Below, in pieces: positions 27,595 through 36,106 of a DNA stretch of 64,000 nucleotides. How positions within the stretch are numbered: position 1 is the first letter of the stretch; each line of letters opens with the position of its first letter. The notes under the pieces are model-generated. The model was not told where the DNA came from. It was given only the letters and a program-made list of their open reading frames with translations, and did no database searches. The stretch spans positions 1 through 64,000 of the forward strand of contig JAEOSR010000015.1 of the NCBI GenBank assembly GCA_016840285.1, read 5' to 3'. Both the position numbers and the translations under genes were made by a program. The DNA comes from Candidatus Hodarchaeota archaeon (GTDB lineage: Archaea > Asgardarchaeota > Heimdallarchaeia > Hodarchaeales > Hodarchaeaceae).

Positions 27595-27647
27595 TATAAT
27601 TACCTCCAAAATATGTACAGGTAGATTATTGGTGGAAAATTTTATAG
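27592..27647 (-). promoter_or_regulatory. TATA-like box, SD and proposed ATA start of the allantoinase-like gene
   Basis: On the minus strand CTATAAAA (27647-27640) is followed by about 32 bases and then GGAGGT (27607-27602), with an ATA at 27594-27592. A transcript starting about 25 bases after the TATA box would exclude the upstream ATG at 27690. This supports initiation just after the SD at a near-cognate codon, or at TTG 27609. Confidence 0.45.
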
Positions 27648-27830
27648 TAAACGGTAAATTATGCTTGCCATGCATGTTTAGCAAAAGCAAATTTTTCCCT
27701 CCATAATTGAAATAACAACAAAATCATGGCATTACCCTTAAGATAACATTAATATAGCTAAGTCATACCTGTCATACATGCGTTACAATTATAGCGCACT
27801 ACATCTTAAATCAATAAAGAGGTATTTTAC

Positions 27831-28418
27831 ATGAGCGAACATGAATCAGAAAAAGATCATGAAATTGAAAGCAAAGATGTGCAAAAAGAACCAGAAACCG
27901 ATGCTGAAAGCTGGAAAGAAGGGAAATCCAAATTAAAGAACGTTACTATTCGAGGAATTGATAGTGAAGTTTATGACCAATTTTCACATAAGATTAGAAA
28001 TCTCCGAATGAATTTAGGAGAAGCGATTACTAAAATGATGACTGACATCCTTGTAGATTTAAATGACTCTTTAGATCATCTTCCTGCTTTACGTGCGAGA
28101 ACTACATTTGATAATTATGCACTCGATAGATTATCCATTAATCATTATGATCGACTTAAGATTAGTCGTGCTGATCTTGAGGAAGCAAATGCAAAAATTG
28201 CTTTTGCACACATTGATAGACTAACTTTTCTTCCTGATGTAACACAAGAAGTCTTTTCTCGTTATGTCAGGAGTGTTAATCATTGTGGAATTGTTAGGAT
28301 GCCATCGATCTTTCCCAAACTTATCGCGTATTCCAAACTCCAATTTTGCGATAGAATTGAACTTTATGATGCAAAAGATCAAGATACTGATTCAAAGAAT
28401 TCCTTGGCCGATGATTAA
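27831..28418 (+). CDS. Ribbon-helix-helix protein with uncharacterised C-terminal domain (paralogue 1)
   Basis: A 195-residue protein. An acidic, low-complexity N-terminus of about 40 residues precedes a ribbon-helix-helix DNA-binding-like domain, LKNVTIRGIDSEVYDQF...MNLGEAITKMM. After a linker comes a C-terminal domain of about 80 residues with the pattern LSINHYDRL, IAFAHIDRLTF, VRSVNHCGIVRMP and PKLIAYSK. The same C-terminal pattern and a weaker RHH-like segment recur in the next gene. GAGGT precedes the ATG. It is probably a transcriptional regulator or DNA-associated protein; the C-terminal domain may sense a ligand or mediate oligomerisation. No characterised family was recognised. Confidence 0.7.
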   Translation: MSEHESEKDHEIESKDVQKEPETDAESWKEGKSKLKNVTIRGIDSEVYDQFSHKIRNLRMNLGEAITKMMTDILVDLNDSLDHLPALRARTTFDNYALDRLSINHYDRLKISRADLEEANAKIAFAHIDRLTFLPDVTQEVFSRYVRSVNHCGIVRMPSIFPKLIAYSKLQFCDRIELYDAKDQDTDSKNSLADD

Positions 28419-28457
28419 TTGAGTTCTCTTTGTTACTAAAAGATGGTTGTGATTTAA

Positions 28458-29201
28458 ATGAGTATCAAAGCAATCAATCCAACTCAGTTAAAAACTGAGT
28501 TATTAAAGGAAATTGAAGAGTATCGCAATCAAGTTCAGAAGAAAGAAGTAACTAGGGAAGAAATGGAAGTCTTATTAGAGAAAGTTCTTTTTGAACGAGA
28601 GATTCTCTTCAATGAAATTGATGTCCTTAAAGAAGCACACAACAAATGGACACGAAAATACGACTTGAGCGAGCACACACTAAACCTTTTAATCAAAGAG
28701 ATCGATGAATTGCTCTACAACGACTTTTATAACTTATCAAAAAAGTTGAATTATAATCCAGGAGAGGTTCTGACGTCTTTGATGGAAGATTTTGTCTTAA
28801 AATTCGATGGAACATTTCCTGATTTCTCAGCAGACAGTTTACGAAAGCTGATGAAGAGACAGCCAGAAATTTCAGTCAGTCATCAAGATCAGCTTACAAT
28901 CACGAACAAGGACCTCTTAGATCTATCAGAAACGAATCTAAAGATAAACTTTAATTCCATTGATACACTAGAGTTTGTTAATGTAGATTTAAAAACTTTT
29001 AAGGAATTTGTTAGCTCAATTAACCATTGTCATCTTGTGCGTGTGCCCCAAACAATACCTAAATTATTATTATACACGAAATGTCATCAGTGTTCATATT
29101 TTGAATTTTTTGAGGAAGAACACCCCAAACTAGATAATAAGAAATTAGAATATGCCATAGAGGCGAACAAAGTTGTTGAAGATTGGAGAAATGGCACTTG
29201 A
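28458..29201 (+). CDS. Coiled-coil plus RHH-like protein (paralogue 2)
   Basis: A 247-residue protein 39 bases downstream of its paralogue. It adds an N-terminal coiled coil (about residues 8-70, heptads rich in Glu, Leu and Lys). An RHH-like segment, EIDELLYNDFYNLSKKLNYNPGEVLTSLM, follows and lines up with the RHH of paralogue 1. The same C-terminal domain comes next: ISVSHQDQL, LKINFNSIDTLEF, VSSINHCHLVRVP, PKLLLYTK. The first ribbon strand is poor, so DNA binding may be lost. The two proteins probably form a hetero-oligomer or a regulator/anti-regulator pair; this is inference from adjacency and homology only. Confidence 0.65.
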   Translation: MSIKAINPTQLKTELLKEIEEYRNQVQKKEVTREEMEVLLEKVLFEREILFNEIDVLKEAHNKWTRKYDLSEHTLNLLIKEIDELLYNDFYNLSKKLNYNPGEVLTSLMEDFVLKFDGTFPDFSADSLRKLMKRQPEISVSHQDQLTITNKDLLDLSETNLKINFNSIDTLEFVNVDLKTFKEFVSSINHCHLVRVPQTIPKLLLYTKCHQCSYFEFFEEEHPKLDNKKLEYAIEANKVVEDWRNGT

Positions 29202-29268
29202 GTCTGAGTTCCTTTCTTATAGCTCTATTAACTCATTCAACAGTTACTTTGTGATTTCTTAGATTGAG

Positions 29269-29322
29269 AATAAAAAGCGGTAACTCTGCTTTATTGGGAG
29301 GGTTATCTTTTTTATTAGTTTT
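29269..29322 (+). terminator. Possible terminator after the RHH pair
   Basis: A stem of AATAAAAAGC (29269-29278) with GCTTTATT (29288-29295), containing a two-base bulge, is followed by a T-rich run (ATCTTTTTTATT). It lies 68 bases after the stop of paralogue 2 and before the next promoter region. Archaeal termination relies mainly on T-runs, so the hairpin itself may be incidental. Confidence 0.3.
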
Positions 29323-29411
29323 ATAACAATGAAAAATTAAGTAGATTGACGCACATTCTTATTTATGCAATAAAATCTGACCTATTCTAATTCAAGAAAG
29401 TGGTGTACATT

Positions 29412-30038
29412 ATGGAAATTCTTATGGATGGATTACATGACTATTTGCTAGATTTACTAGGAAAAGAGAGAGATACTGTCTTATTAGAAATGGAAAAATA
29501 TGCAAACAAACATGAATTTCCAATAGTTGGACCTCTCGTGGGCCAATTATTGAGTCAATATACACGATTAATAGATGCAAGAAGAATACTCGAACTGGGG
29601 TCGGGTTATGGCTACTCGGCCATATATTTTGCCAAAGCTGCCTCTGATGAAGCTGAAATAATATGTACAGATACGTCAGAAGAGAATAAAAATCTAGCTT
29701 TCTCTTATTTTAAAAGATCGGCTGTTTCAAACATTAAATTTATCGTTGGAGATGCACTCGAAGTAATCAATCAGCTCCAAGGGGAATTTGATATAATCTT
29801 TAATGATGTTGATAAGCAAGAATATCCACTAGCTTTCAAATTAGCTGTTCCCAGATTACGTACAGGTGGTCTTCTTATCACAGACAATGCTTTGTGGTAT
29901 GGTCAGGTCTTAGAATCAAAACCAAGGGAGAGTACAAAAGGGGTGAAAGAATATAACAGACTAGCTTTTTCTGATCCACGGGTGTTTTCAACAATAGTTC
30001 CTATCGGAGATGGTATTTGCGTTTCGGTTAAACGGTGA
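29412..30038 (+). CDS. Class I SAM-dependent O-methyltransferase (catechol/caffeoyl-CoA type)
   Basis: A protein of about 208 residues of the O-methyltransferase family 3 type. The SAM-binding motif is ILELGSGYGYSAIYFA, motif II is CTDTSEEN, and GDALE comes next. FDIIFNDVDKQEYPLAF carries the Asp-rich metal-binding position, and GGLLITDNALWYGQV follows. The ATG at 29412 gives the usual N-terminus; GTG codons at 29400 and 29403 lie in frame upstream. It is followed after 18 bases by a PLP decarboxylase gene, so the two are probably co-transcribed. A catechol-like or amine substrate is possible but unproven. Confidence 0.87.
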   Translation: MEILMDGLHDYLLDLLGKERDTVLLEMEKYANKHEFPIVGPLVGQLLSQYTRLIDARRILELGSGYGYSAIYFAKAASDEAEIICTDTSEENKNLAFSYFKRSAVSNIKFIVGDALEVINQLQGEFDIIFNDVDKQEYPLAFKLAVPRLRTGGLLITDNALWYGQVLESKPRESTKGVKEYNRLAFSDPRVFSTIVPIGDGICVSVKR

Positions 30039-30056
30039 AATTTTCAGGCGATAAGG

Positions 30057-31436
30057 ATGAAAGAACCTTCAACAAAGCCTATATACTCTGGTGCTTCACC
30101 TGAGAAGGTTTCCTTGGATTTAAAACCTTTTTTGGATTTTCAAAAACATAGTATATCCTTAGAAACACTACAACACATGATTGAAGAAAAGTTAGTACCA
30201 CACCTTATCCAATATGATCGTCCTGAGTTTCAATCCCTATTTAACTTCTTCCCAGAAAAAGGTGCTGAATTTGGTGCTAAAATTGCTCTTCAGTATAATC
30301 AAGGAGTAACAAATTGGCAGGTTTCTCCTGGAGCAGTTATGATGGAGGAATTGTGCTGTCAAGCATTATGCAAATTGTTTAGTCTTTCTCCTGATTCTGA
30401 TGCAACTTTCATGTATTGTGGAACCTATTCTAACCAATCAGCCTTATATTTAGCACTTCACTGGACTGCAGAACAACGAGGTTTTAATTTTGCCAAGAAA
30501 GGGGTACAAGGCTTTGAAGATCCTTCTCGTTTAGTTGCAGTAACTTCACAAGAAGCTCATTTCTCTTTAAAACATGCTTTACGTATTATGGGACTTGGTG
30601 AACAAAACCTTGTGACTTTACCAGTTGATAACGATTTTCGTATTGATGTTAAGTATATGCAAAAGACATTAACTGAATTACAGGATACAAAGGATATTTT
30701 TTGTGTAATTGCTACAGCAGGAACAACTTCAACTGGTTCTATAGATCCAATTCTACCCATTGCTAAATTATGTAATGAATATAGAATTTGGTTACATGTT
30801 GATGGAGCTTATGGATTAGCATATTCTTTAGTTCCAGAACGAAAACAGTTATTTTCTGGGTTGGAACATGTAGATTCAATCACTTGGGATCCTCATAAAC
30901 AATTTGGGGTACCCATACCTAGTTCTCTACTTTTTGTACGTCGTAAGGAGGATTTTAACCGAATGGCAATGTATGGGGATTATTGGAATCGTGAAGGAGA
31001 TCCTGAACCAAACCCAGGGCTAAAATCACCTCCATCAACGCGACCTTTTTCTGCTCTCCCTCTTATTACCTCTATTCTTTATCTTGGTTTAGATAAAATG
31101 GTTCAAAGACTTCGTACTCCTCTTATTGCGGTTGAAACTATGTATAAAAATCTTCTAAATAGTCCAGATATCGAATTATGCCATAAACCAGATTTAGGAA
31201 TTCTTTGTATTCGCATCACACCCGAAGGTTTTCCTACAAAGCACCTAGATCAACTTCAACAGTTTGTTTATGATAGAACAAAAGCAGAAGGAAAACGTTC
31301 TATTTCTTTAACAAAAATTCAAAATAAAATTGTTTTGCGTTTAGTGATTATTAATGAGCATATTTCTCCTGAAACAATAATGGAGACAATCGAATATATT
31401 AGAGCTCTCTCGAAAGAATATCATCTACCAGAATGA
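30057..31436 (+). CDS. Group II PLP-dependent decarboxylase
   Basis: A 459-residue fold-type I PLP enzyme of the glutamate/aromatic amino-acid decarboxylase group. Conserved parts are the N-terminal FNFFPEKGAEFG region and SPGAVMMEELCCQAL, then the PLP-phosphate loop MYCGTYSNQSAL. The His stacking on the cofactor is in EAHFSLKHALRIMG, the Asp in LHVDGAYG, and the Schiff-base Lys in TWDPHKQFGVP. The substrate cannot be fixed; cysteine-sulfinate, aromatic amino-acid and glutamate decarboxylases share this pattern. It starts 18 bases after the methyltransferase and is followed 33 bases later by the racemase-like gene, giving a three-gene operon. Confidence 0.9.
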   Translation: MKEPSTKPIYSGASPEKVSLDLKPFLDFQKHSISLETLQHMIEEKLVPHLIQYDRPEFQSLFNFFPEKGAEFGAKIALQYNQGVTNWQVSPGAVMMEELCCQALCKLFSLSPDSDATFMYCGTYSNQSALYLALHWTAEQRGFNFAKKGVQGFEDPSRLVAVTSQEAHFSLKHALRIMGLGEQNLVTLPVDNDFRIDVKYMQKTLTELQDTKDIFCVIATAGTTSTGSIDPILPIAKLCNEYRIWLHVDGAYGLAYSLVPERKQLFSGLEHVDSITWDPHKQFGVPIPSSLLFVRRKEDFNRMAMYGDYWNREGDPEPNPGLKSPPSTRPFSALPLITSILYLGLDKMVQRLRTPLIAVETMYKNLLNSPDIELCHKPDLGILCIRITPEGFPTKHLDQLQQFVYDRTKAEGKRSISLTKIQNKIVLRLVIINEHISPETIMETIEYIRALSKEYHLPE

Positions 31437-31469
31437 AAATAGAGATGCATTTAACTAAGAAGTGTTGCA

Positions 31470-32144
31470 ATGAAAATATTAATTATCAATCCAAATAGCG
31501 ACCCAGCAATGACCGAGGCTATTCAAAAAACAGCGAATGATTTTATATATGGAGGGTTCGAGGTGGCATGCAAACCGACACCTGGAGCTCCTAAATTTAT
31601 TGAAACGTATGAAGATGAACTTGAAGCTGCTCCAGGAATGGTTCAATTGGTTAAGGAAAATGTGGAATATGATGGATATATTGTGGCCTGCCACGATGAC
31701 CCTAACCTTGATATCATAAAAGAAATCACTAAGAAACCAGTTGTAGGAATCGGAGAAGCTTCAATGAAAATAGCTTCCATGCTTGGACACCGTTTCTCAG
31801 TTGTGTCAACCTCTAAACATTCAATCCCACTCAAAGAAGAGTTAGTGAGAAAATATCATCTTCAGCATATCTTAGCTTCAGTAAAAGCGCCTGATGAGGA
31901 CATGAGTAAAATTAGCGAAGAGGAAAAATACCTAAAAGTGTCAAAACTGGCCATTGAGGAAGACATGGCAGAAGTGATTGTCTTAGGATGTGCTGGAATG
32001 ACGGGATTAGACAAATTTCTTCAGGAAAAACTCAATGTTCCAGTCCTAGACGGAGTGATTTGTGCTTTATTTATCGCAATGGGATTTTTAAAATATGGAG
32101 TGTCAACAAGTAAAATTAGAAGATTTAATCCTGACTGGGAATAA
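31470..32144 (+). CDS. Asp/Glu/hydantoin racemase family protein (hydantoin/allantoin racemase-like)
   Basis: A 224-residue cofactor-independent racemase. The start MKILIINPNSDPAMT is typical of hydantoin and allantoin racemases. The two catalytic cysteines are in IVACHDDPNLD and VLGCAGM, both at the expected strand ends. PVVGIGEASMKIAS and VLDGVICAL are further family motifs. It is the third gene of the methyltransferase-decarboxylase series. Together with the allantoinase-like enzyme 4 kb away, it hints at ureide or hydantoin processing. Amino-acid racemase activity cannot be excluded. Confidence 0.85.
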   Translation: MKILIINPNSDPAMTEAIQKTANDFIYGGFEVACKPTPGAPKFIETYEDELEAAPGMVQLVKENVEYDGYIVACHDDPNLDIIKEITKKPVVGIGEASMKIASMLGHRFSVVSTSKHSIPLKEELVRKYHLQHILASVKAPDEDMSKISEEEKYLKVSKLAIEEDMAEVIVLGCAGMTGLDKFLQEKLNVPVLDGVICALFIAMGFLKYGVSTSKIRRFNPDWE

Positions 32145-32169
32145 ATATTGAATTTAGAGAGTAGTTGAT

Positions 32170-32910
32170 TTATTTTATCACCTGTGTCTCTTTTCCACCC
32201 CGTTTTCTTAGAAACTTGGCAGGAATGCCAATCCAGATTTCATCCTGGGGAATTTTTTGTCCTTTGAGCATACCACTCATTCCTCCTAAAGTACTACCGT
32301 CCCCAAGCTCACAACCACAGGCAACAATTGAGTAAGTCCCCACTAGGCAATTCTTACCGATTTTGGTTGGATCAACAACAATCGAACGATCTTCATTAGC
32401 ATGTCCAGTCACAACGCTATTATACCCGATAAATGAATTATTACCAATCTCAACTAAACCACCAGTTTCAATATATGTTCTTGTTGCAATATGGACATTT
32501 TTCCCACATTTAAGTCCATATAACCTTAAACCATAGGGAAAGAGGAAAACTCCCCAAATAAAAGGAATAAATGTAAAGACTTTCAACAAGGATTTAAAAA
32601 TCCCATCTGCTGTTATTCTTACAGCTATCAATCGTCCCATTGCTGAGTGATGTGGATATTTACCTGGTTTTATGCGATAGGGGAGTAGTGCTCGAACTAC
32701 AAATTGAGAATGAACAACACCAAAAAATAAAACACTCCCACAGTAGGCTATAAAGAGGTACAAGGGGGATAGAAGATAGTGTATTACATCAAGTTCTGGT
32801 GTTGTGATTAGATAATAAATTATCCATCCTTCAGGGAAAAAAGAGATAACAAGAACGGTAATAGTAAGAATGAAATAAATTATAATGCGAATTTGAGTGA
32901 ATAAAGACAT
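32170..32910 (-). CDS. Membrane-anchored hexapeptide-repeat (left-handed beta-helix) transferase
   Basis: A protein of about 246 residues. Three or four hydrophobic N-terminal segments (residues 8-35, 45-70 and 110-125) precede a hexapeptide-repeat domain (NVHIATRTYIETGGLVEIGNN, IGYNSVVTG, IGKNCLVGTYSIV, LGDGSTLGG). It ends in the usual IPQDEIWIGIPAKFLRKRG cap. It probably transfers an acyl or similar group to a glycan or lipid precursor at the membrane; the substrate is unknown. The start is the ATG at 32910 (a TTG nine bases upstream is the alternative). It converges with the racemase gene and is divergent from the DtxR-family gene. Confidence 0.82.
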   Translation of the reverse strand: MSLFTQIRIIIYFILTITVLVISFFPEGWIIYYLITTPELDVIHYLLSPLYLFIAYCGSVLFFGVVHSQFVVRALLPYRIKPGKYPHHSAMGRLIAVRITADGIFKSLLKVFTFIPFIWGVFLFPYGLRLYGLKCGKNVHIATRTYIETGGLVEIGNNSFIGYNSVVTGHANEDRSIVVDPTKIGKNCLVGTYSIVACGCELGDGSTLGGMSGMLKGQKIPQDEIWIGIPAKFLRKRGGKETQVIK

Positions 32911-33069
32911 GAGTAACAAAAATAGAAGCCTAAATATAATACTTCGTTCCAGGGAAGATAACTACTAACTAACCTTTTCTGAGAACAAGAAAATTAGGAA
33001 AAAAATTAAAAAGTGAAAACCATTCTATAATGATCACGATTCCTCAATTAGAAAATCTGGTATGTTTAA

Positions 33070-33756
33070 ATGCATATAAAAAAACACAAACTTAGGAATA
33101 TTGAAGAAGAGATAATGGAAGTCCTTTTTGATATTACTATTAACAAAGAGACGAAACAACAGATAAAGATGGGAGAAATTTTAGATAGATTAGGACAGGA
33201 AATTGCGAAAACCCAATTAACAAACATCGTAAGGCGAAAGTTAGAACCTCTGGGTTATGTCGATTATACCCCTTATGATGGAATTCTCCTGACTAAGGAA
33301 GGATATGAAGTTGCTCGACGAATTGCCAGAAATCATAGACTAGCGGAAGCGATGCTTCATCAAATGTTCGATGTGCCCTTTATTGAGCTACATGAACATG
33401 CATGTTACTTAGAACATGGGATATCAGATCGACTTGCGGAATTAATCTTTCAAAAATTGAAAGAAAAAAAGACGCCATTTGGAGACGTCATTCCAATGGG
33501 TGATATTGAAGATCTTGGTTGCAATGACAAAAGCTTAATCGAGATCCCAAATGGAACAGAGGTTATTTTAACTAAAATTAACAATCATACAACGGATACT
33601 GCAAAATTTTTGCAATCACACAATATTCATGGTATTGGAGTAAAAATTCTTATTAAGGAGAGAGATGATGAGAATATCATAATCGAATTGAATAATACAG
33701 AATATAAAATCCCGCTACGTATTTCTAGAATTCTCTGTGTCAAACCTGAAAAATAA
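33070..33756 (+). CDS. DtxR/IdeR-family metal-dependent transcriptional regulator
   Basis: A 228-residue regulator with an N-terminal winged helix, a dimerisation domain with metal sites, and a C-terminal SH3-like (FeoA-type) domain. Metal ligands are all present by position: His and Glu in NHRLAE, His, Cys and Glu-His in LHEHACYLEH (primary and ancillary sites), and a Met near the N-terminus (EEEIMEVL). The Cys at the ancillary position favours an iron-type rather than manganese-type sensor. PIPMGDIEDLG-like and IPNGTEVILTKI belong to the SH3-like part. Targets are unknown; it stands alone, divergent from the hexapeptide transferase. Confidence 0.88.
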   Translation: MHIKKHKLRNIEEEIMEVLFDITINKETKQQIKMGEILDRLGQEIAKTQLTNIVRRKLEPLGYVDYTPYDGILLTKEGYEVARRIARNHRLAEAMLHQMFDVPFIELHEHACYLEHGISDRLAELIFQKLKEKKTPFGDVIPMGDIEDLGCNDKSLIEIPNGTEVILTKINNHTTDTAKFLQSHNIHGIGVKILIKERDDENIIIELNNTEYKIPLRISRILCVKPEK

Positions 33757-33799
33757 TCTGATACTAGATCTTTACCCCAAGATTTTCTACTAATAAATT

Positions 33800-34486
33800 T
33801 CAAATTGCTTCAAGAATAGAGTTCAGGAGTTGAATATAATCATTCAAAGTATACTGATAACTTCTTGATAATGAATAATCGACGAAACTGTCTGGATGTA
33901 TGTCAGGTATTAGATTTAGTATGTTGTCAGAAATTTTTATGTTTTCAGCAAGTTCTTTGAGTTGTTGAGCCCAAGTAGTATGTAGATTTGTTGTAGGTGT
34001 TAATATCCCAATTCTAGGACAATCAACTGGCACAAGAAAGGGAGTTTCTTTACGAATAGGACTCCGCCTTCTTCTGGTTGATGATGAAGTGATCCGTTGT
34101 TCTTGGAAAATTTGACTTAATCTCTTGATCGAATATATCAGATGTACTCTATTATATCCCTCGAAAGCAAGAAGATTCATCCCATGTAGGTACGAGTATT
34201 TATCATCATATTTCGGACCATGGGGCGAATAAAAGTGTTGAGCGACCCCATATCGCTGTAGATAGTTTAAAGTAATAATATGAACACTAATCTCGAGTTG
34301 ACCAAATTTTGTAGCTTTTATGAAGTCTATAGCCCATCCAAATACCTCTTTAACTCGGCTTCCAATGCGCTGATTAAAAGAGTACCCCTGAAAAGTGGAG
34401 TATAGAGGAAGTCGTTCCTCATCTCCGCTCATTCTCCTTTCTCGATCATCAACCATATCAATGAAGACATATTTCAGTTTATTCAT
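33800..34486 (-). CDS. Hypothetical protein
   Basis: A 228-residue soluble protein without signal peptide or membrane helix. It has a moderately basic central segment (SSSTRRRRSPIRK, about residues 132-145), probably a disordered linker between two domains: an N-terminal alpha/beta-looking region with several His and Tyr residues (HGPKYDDKYSYLHGM) and a helical C-terminal region. I recognise no family. It is convergent with the DtxR-family gene (43-bp gap) and downstream of the M20 peptidase gene on the same strand, with a 97-bp gap. Confidence 0.55.
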   Translation of the reverse strand: MNKLKYVFIDMVDDRERRMSGDEERLPLYSTFQGYSFNQRIGSRVKEVFGWAIDFIKATKFGQLEISVHIITLNYLQRYGVAQHFYSPHGPKYDDKYSYLHGMNLLAFEGYNRVHLIYSIKRLSQIFQEQRITSSSTRRRRSPIRKETPFLVPVDCPRIGILTPTTNLHTTWAQQLKELAENIKISDNILNLIPDIHPDSFVDYSLSRSYQYTLNDYIQLLNSILEAI

Positions 34487-34583
34487 GAAATCCCTCGGAT
34501 TTTAAGACTACTGAGCAATAAAATTCTTGAAATAGTACTAATGATTTTTACATTTATTTATTTCAACTCTTGGATAACGACAA

Positions 34584-35933
34584 TCAACTCAAAAAAATCT
34601 TCGCTAGATTATAATAAGCCCTCTGAGAGAGTTCTATTGTTTTAATGCTTATTCGCTCGTCAGTCCCATGTGCGAGGTTTGCTAGATGGCTCATTGGAGT
34701 TTCTGGATCAAATAGAGAGAAACCATACGCTTCTACCCCTCGTTCACGGAAGAATCGACAATCAGAAACAGCGGGCATGATGAACGGAACTAGAGTGCTA
34801 TCAGGTAGTTCTTGTTTGACTGCTTTTTCCATGGCTGAGACAAATTCTGAAGAAGCAGGACTTGCATTTCCGAAAGAACTAAAACCTCCCTCTTCAGCTG
34901 ATAAAGCTTCAATTGTTGCTTCTTCGGCTAAATCTCCCAATGCTTTTTTTAGATGTGTTACCACATAATCATCATCTTGGCCTGGTAAAGTTCGAATATC
35001 TACATCAATATAAGTAGTTGCAGGAATCACATTAATTTTAGTTCCTCCATGTACAATATTTGGGGATAAAGTCATTCTAGAAAGGCCATGAACTACTCTA
35101 GCCATTTGTGGATCTCTTTTCTTTAAATTATTGAGAGTAAAGGACAGTAATCTTTTATTTGTAAGCATAAAGCGTTGGATAAAACCTAACTCCAAACCTT
35201 TGGCTAAATAAATCAGATATTCAGTTGTTAATGGAATTTTTGAATCGCAATATTCTCGTAATTTTATTATCGCTTGAGCAGCTTTATGAGCAGCATTATC
35301 TGCCCCAAAAGGCATGGAACCGTGACCAGGTGTTCCTTTAAACGATATCCGTTTCCAGGCACCTCCCTTCTCTCCGATCATAAACGCTAATTTTCCTGGT
35401 GCAATCGAAAGTCCTCCTGATTCAGTGACCAAAAAATCAGTTTTTACTAGCTCAGGATGGTTTTTCAGCATCCATTCAGCGCCATGTATCCCTCCTGCTT
35501 CTTCATCACTTACTATTAATAGTATTAAGTCCCCTTTAGGTTGAAAACTCTCCTTTTGGAGTTGGATAAATGCTTGTACTTGAGTTACAACAATATAAAG
35601 CATATCTAATGCCCCACGTCCCCAAACATATCCATCCTTTACAGTGCCTGAAAATGGATCAACTTCCCATTCATCAGGGTTTTCTACTGGAACTACATCT
35701 ACATGAGCTGGGCCAAACATTAGTTTAGATCCATTATTCGTCCCAGGAATTCGTGCAACCAGATTACCCCTGTTTGGAGCGGATTCAAACACCTGACACT
35801 CAACATCATGCTCTTGTAAAAATCGTTGAATAGCTAGAATCGATTTCATTTCATTTCCAGGGGGATTGACACACTTGTTCTGAATAAGCTCTGATAGTAA
35901 CATTATTGATTCTTTCACAGTGGAATTTTCCAT
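34584..35933 (-). CDS. M20 metallopeptidase (ArgE/DapE/CPG2-type)
   Basis: A protein of about 449 residues. The metal-binding motif is FGPAHVDVVP, then WGRGALDM with the bridging Asp, and the catalytic Glu pair in IVSDEEAGG. TESGG follows, and FKGTPGHGSMPFGADNAAHKAA marks the dimerisation domain. It removes the acyl or amino part of amide-linked amino acids or dipeptides; the exact substrate is not predictable. The start is the ATG at 35933 (MENSTVKES); another ATG four codons upstream is in frame. Related in fold, not in subfamily, to the AbgB-like enzyme at 20 kb. Confidence 0.87.
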   Translation of the reverse strand: MENSTVKESIMLLSELIQNKCVNPPGNEMKSILAIQRFLQEHDVECQVFESAPNRGNLVARIPGTNNGSKLMFGPAHVDVVPVENPDEWEVDPFSGTVKDGYVWGRGALDMLYIVVTQVQAFIQLQKESFQPKGDLILLIVSDEEAGGIHGAEWMLKNHPELVKTDFLVTESGGLSIAPGKLAFMIGEKGGAWKRISFKGTPGHGSMPFGADNAAHKAAQAIIKLREYCDSKIPLTTEYLIYLAKGLELGFIQRFMLTNKRLLSFTLNNLKKRDPQMARVVHGLSRMTLSPNIVHGGTKINVIPATTYIDVDIRTLPGQDDDYVVTHLKKALGDLAEEATIEALSAEEGGFSSFGNASPASSEFVSAMEKAVKQELPDSTLVPFIMPAVSDCRFFRERGVEAYGFSLFDPETPMSHLANLAHGTDERISIKTIELSQRAYYNLAKIFLS

Positions 35934-36106
35934 TATTAGCACCAATCTAGGAATGATGACTCAATCACTTAAGAATAATTAACTTTAATCGAAAAAAAGA
36001 TTTTTTCCTAGTTATCATATGCAGTAACAATAGTATTTTTATTCATCATTTATCTCTTTTTTCTCTAATAATGAATTCTGGATAGTGATCCGTTATTAAA
36101 TGTAGA

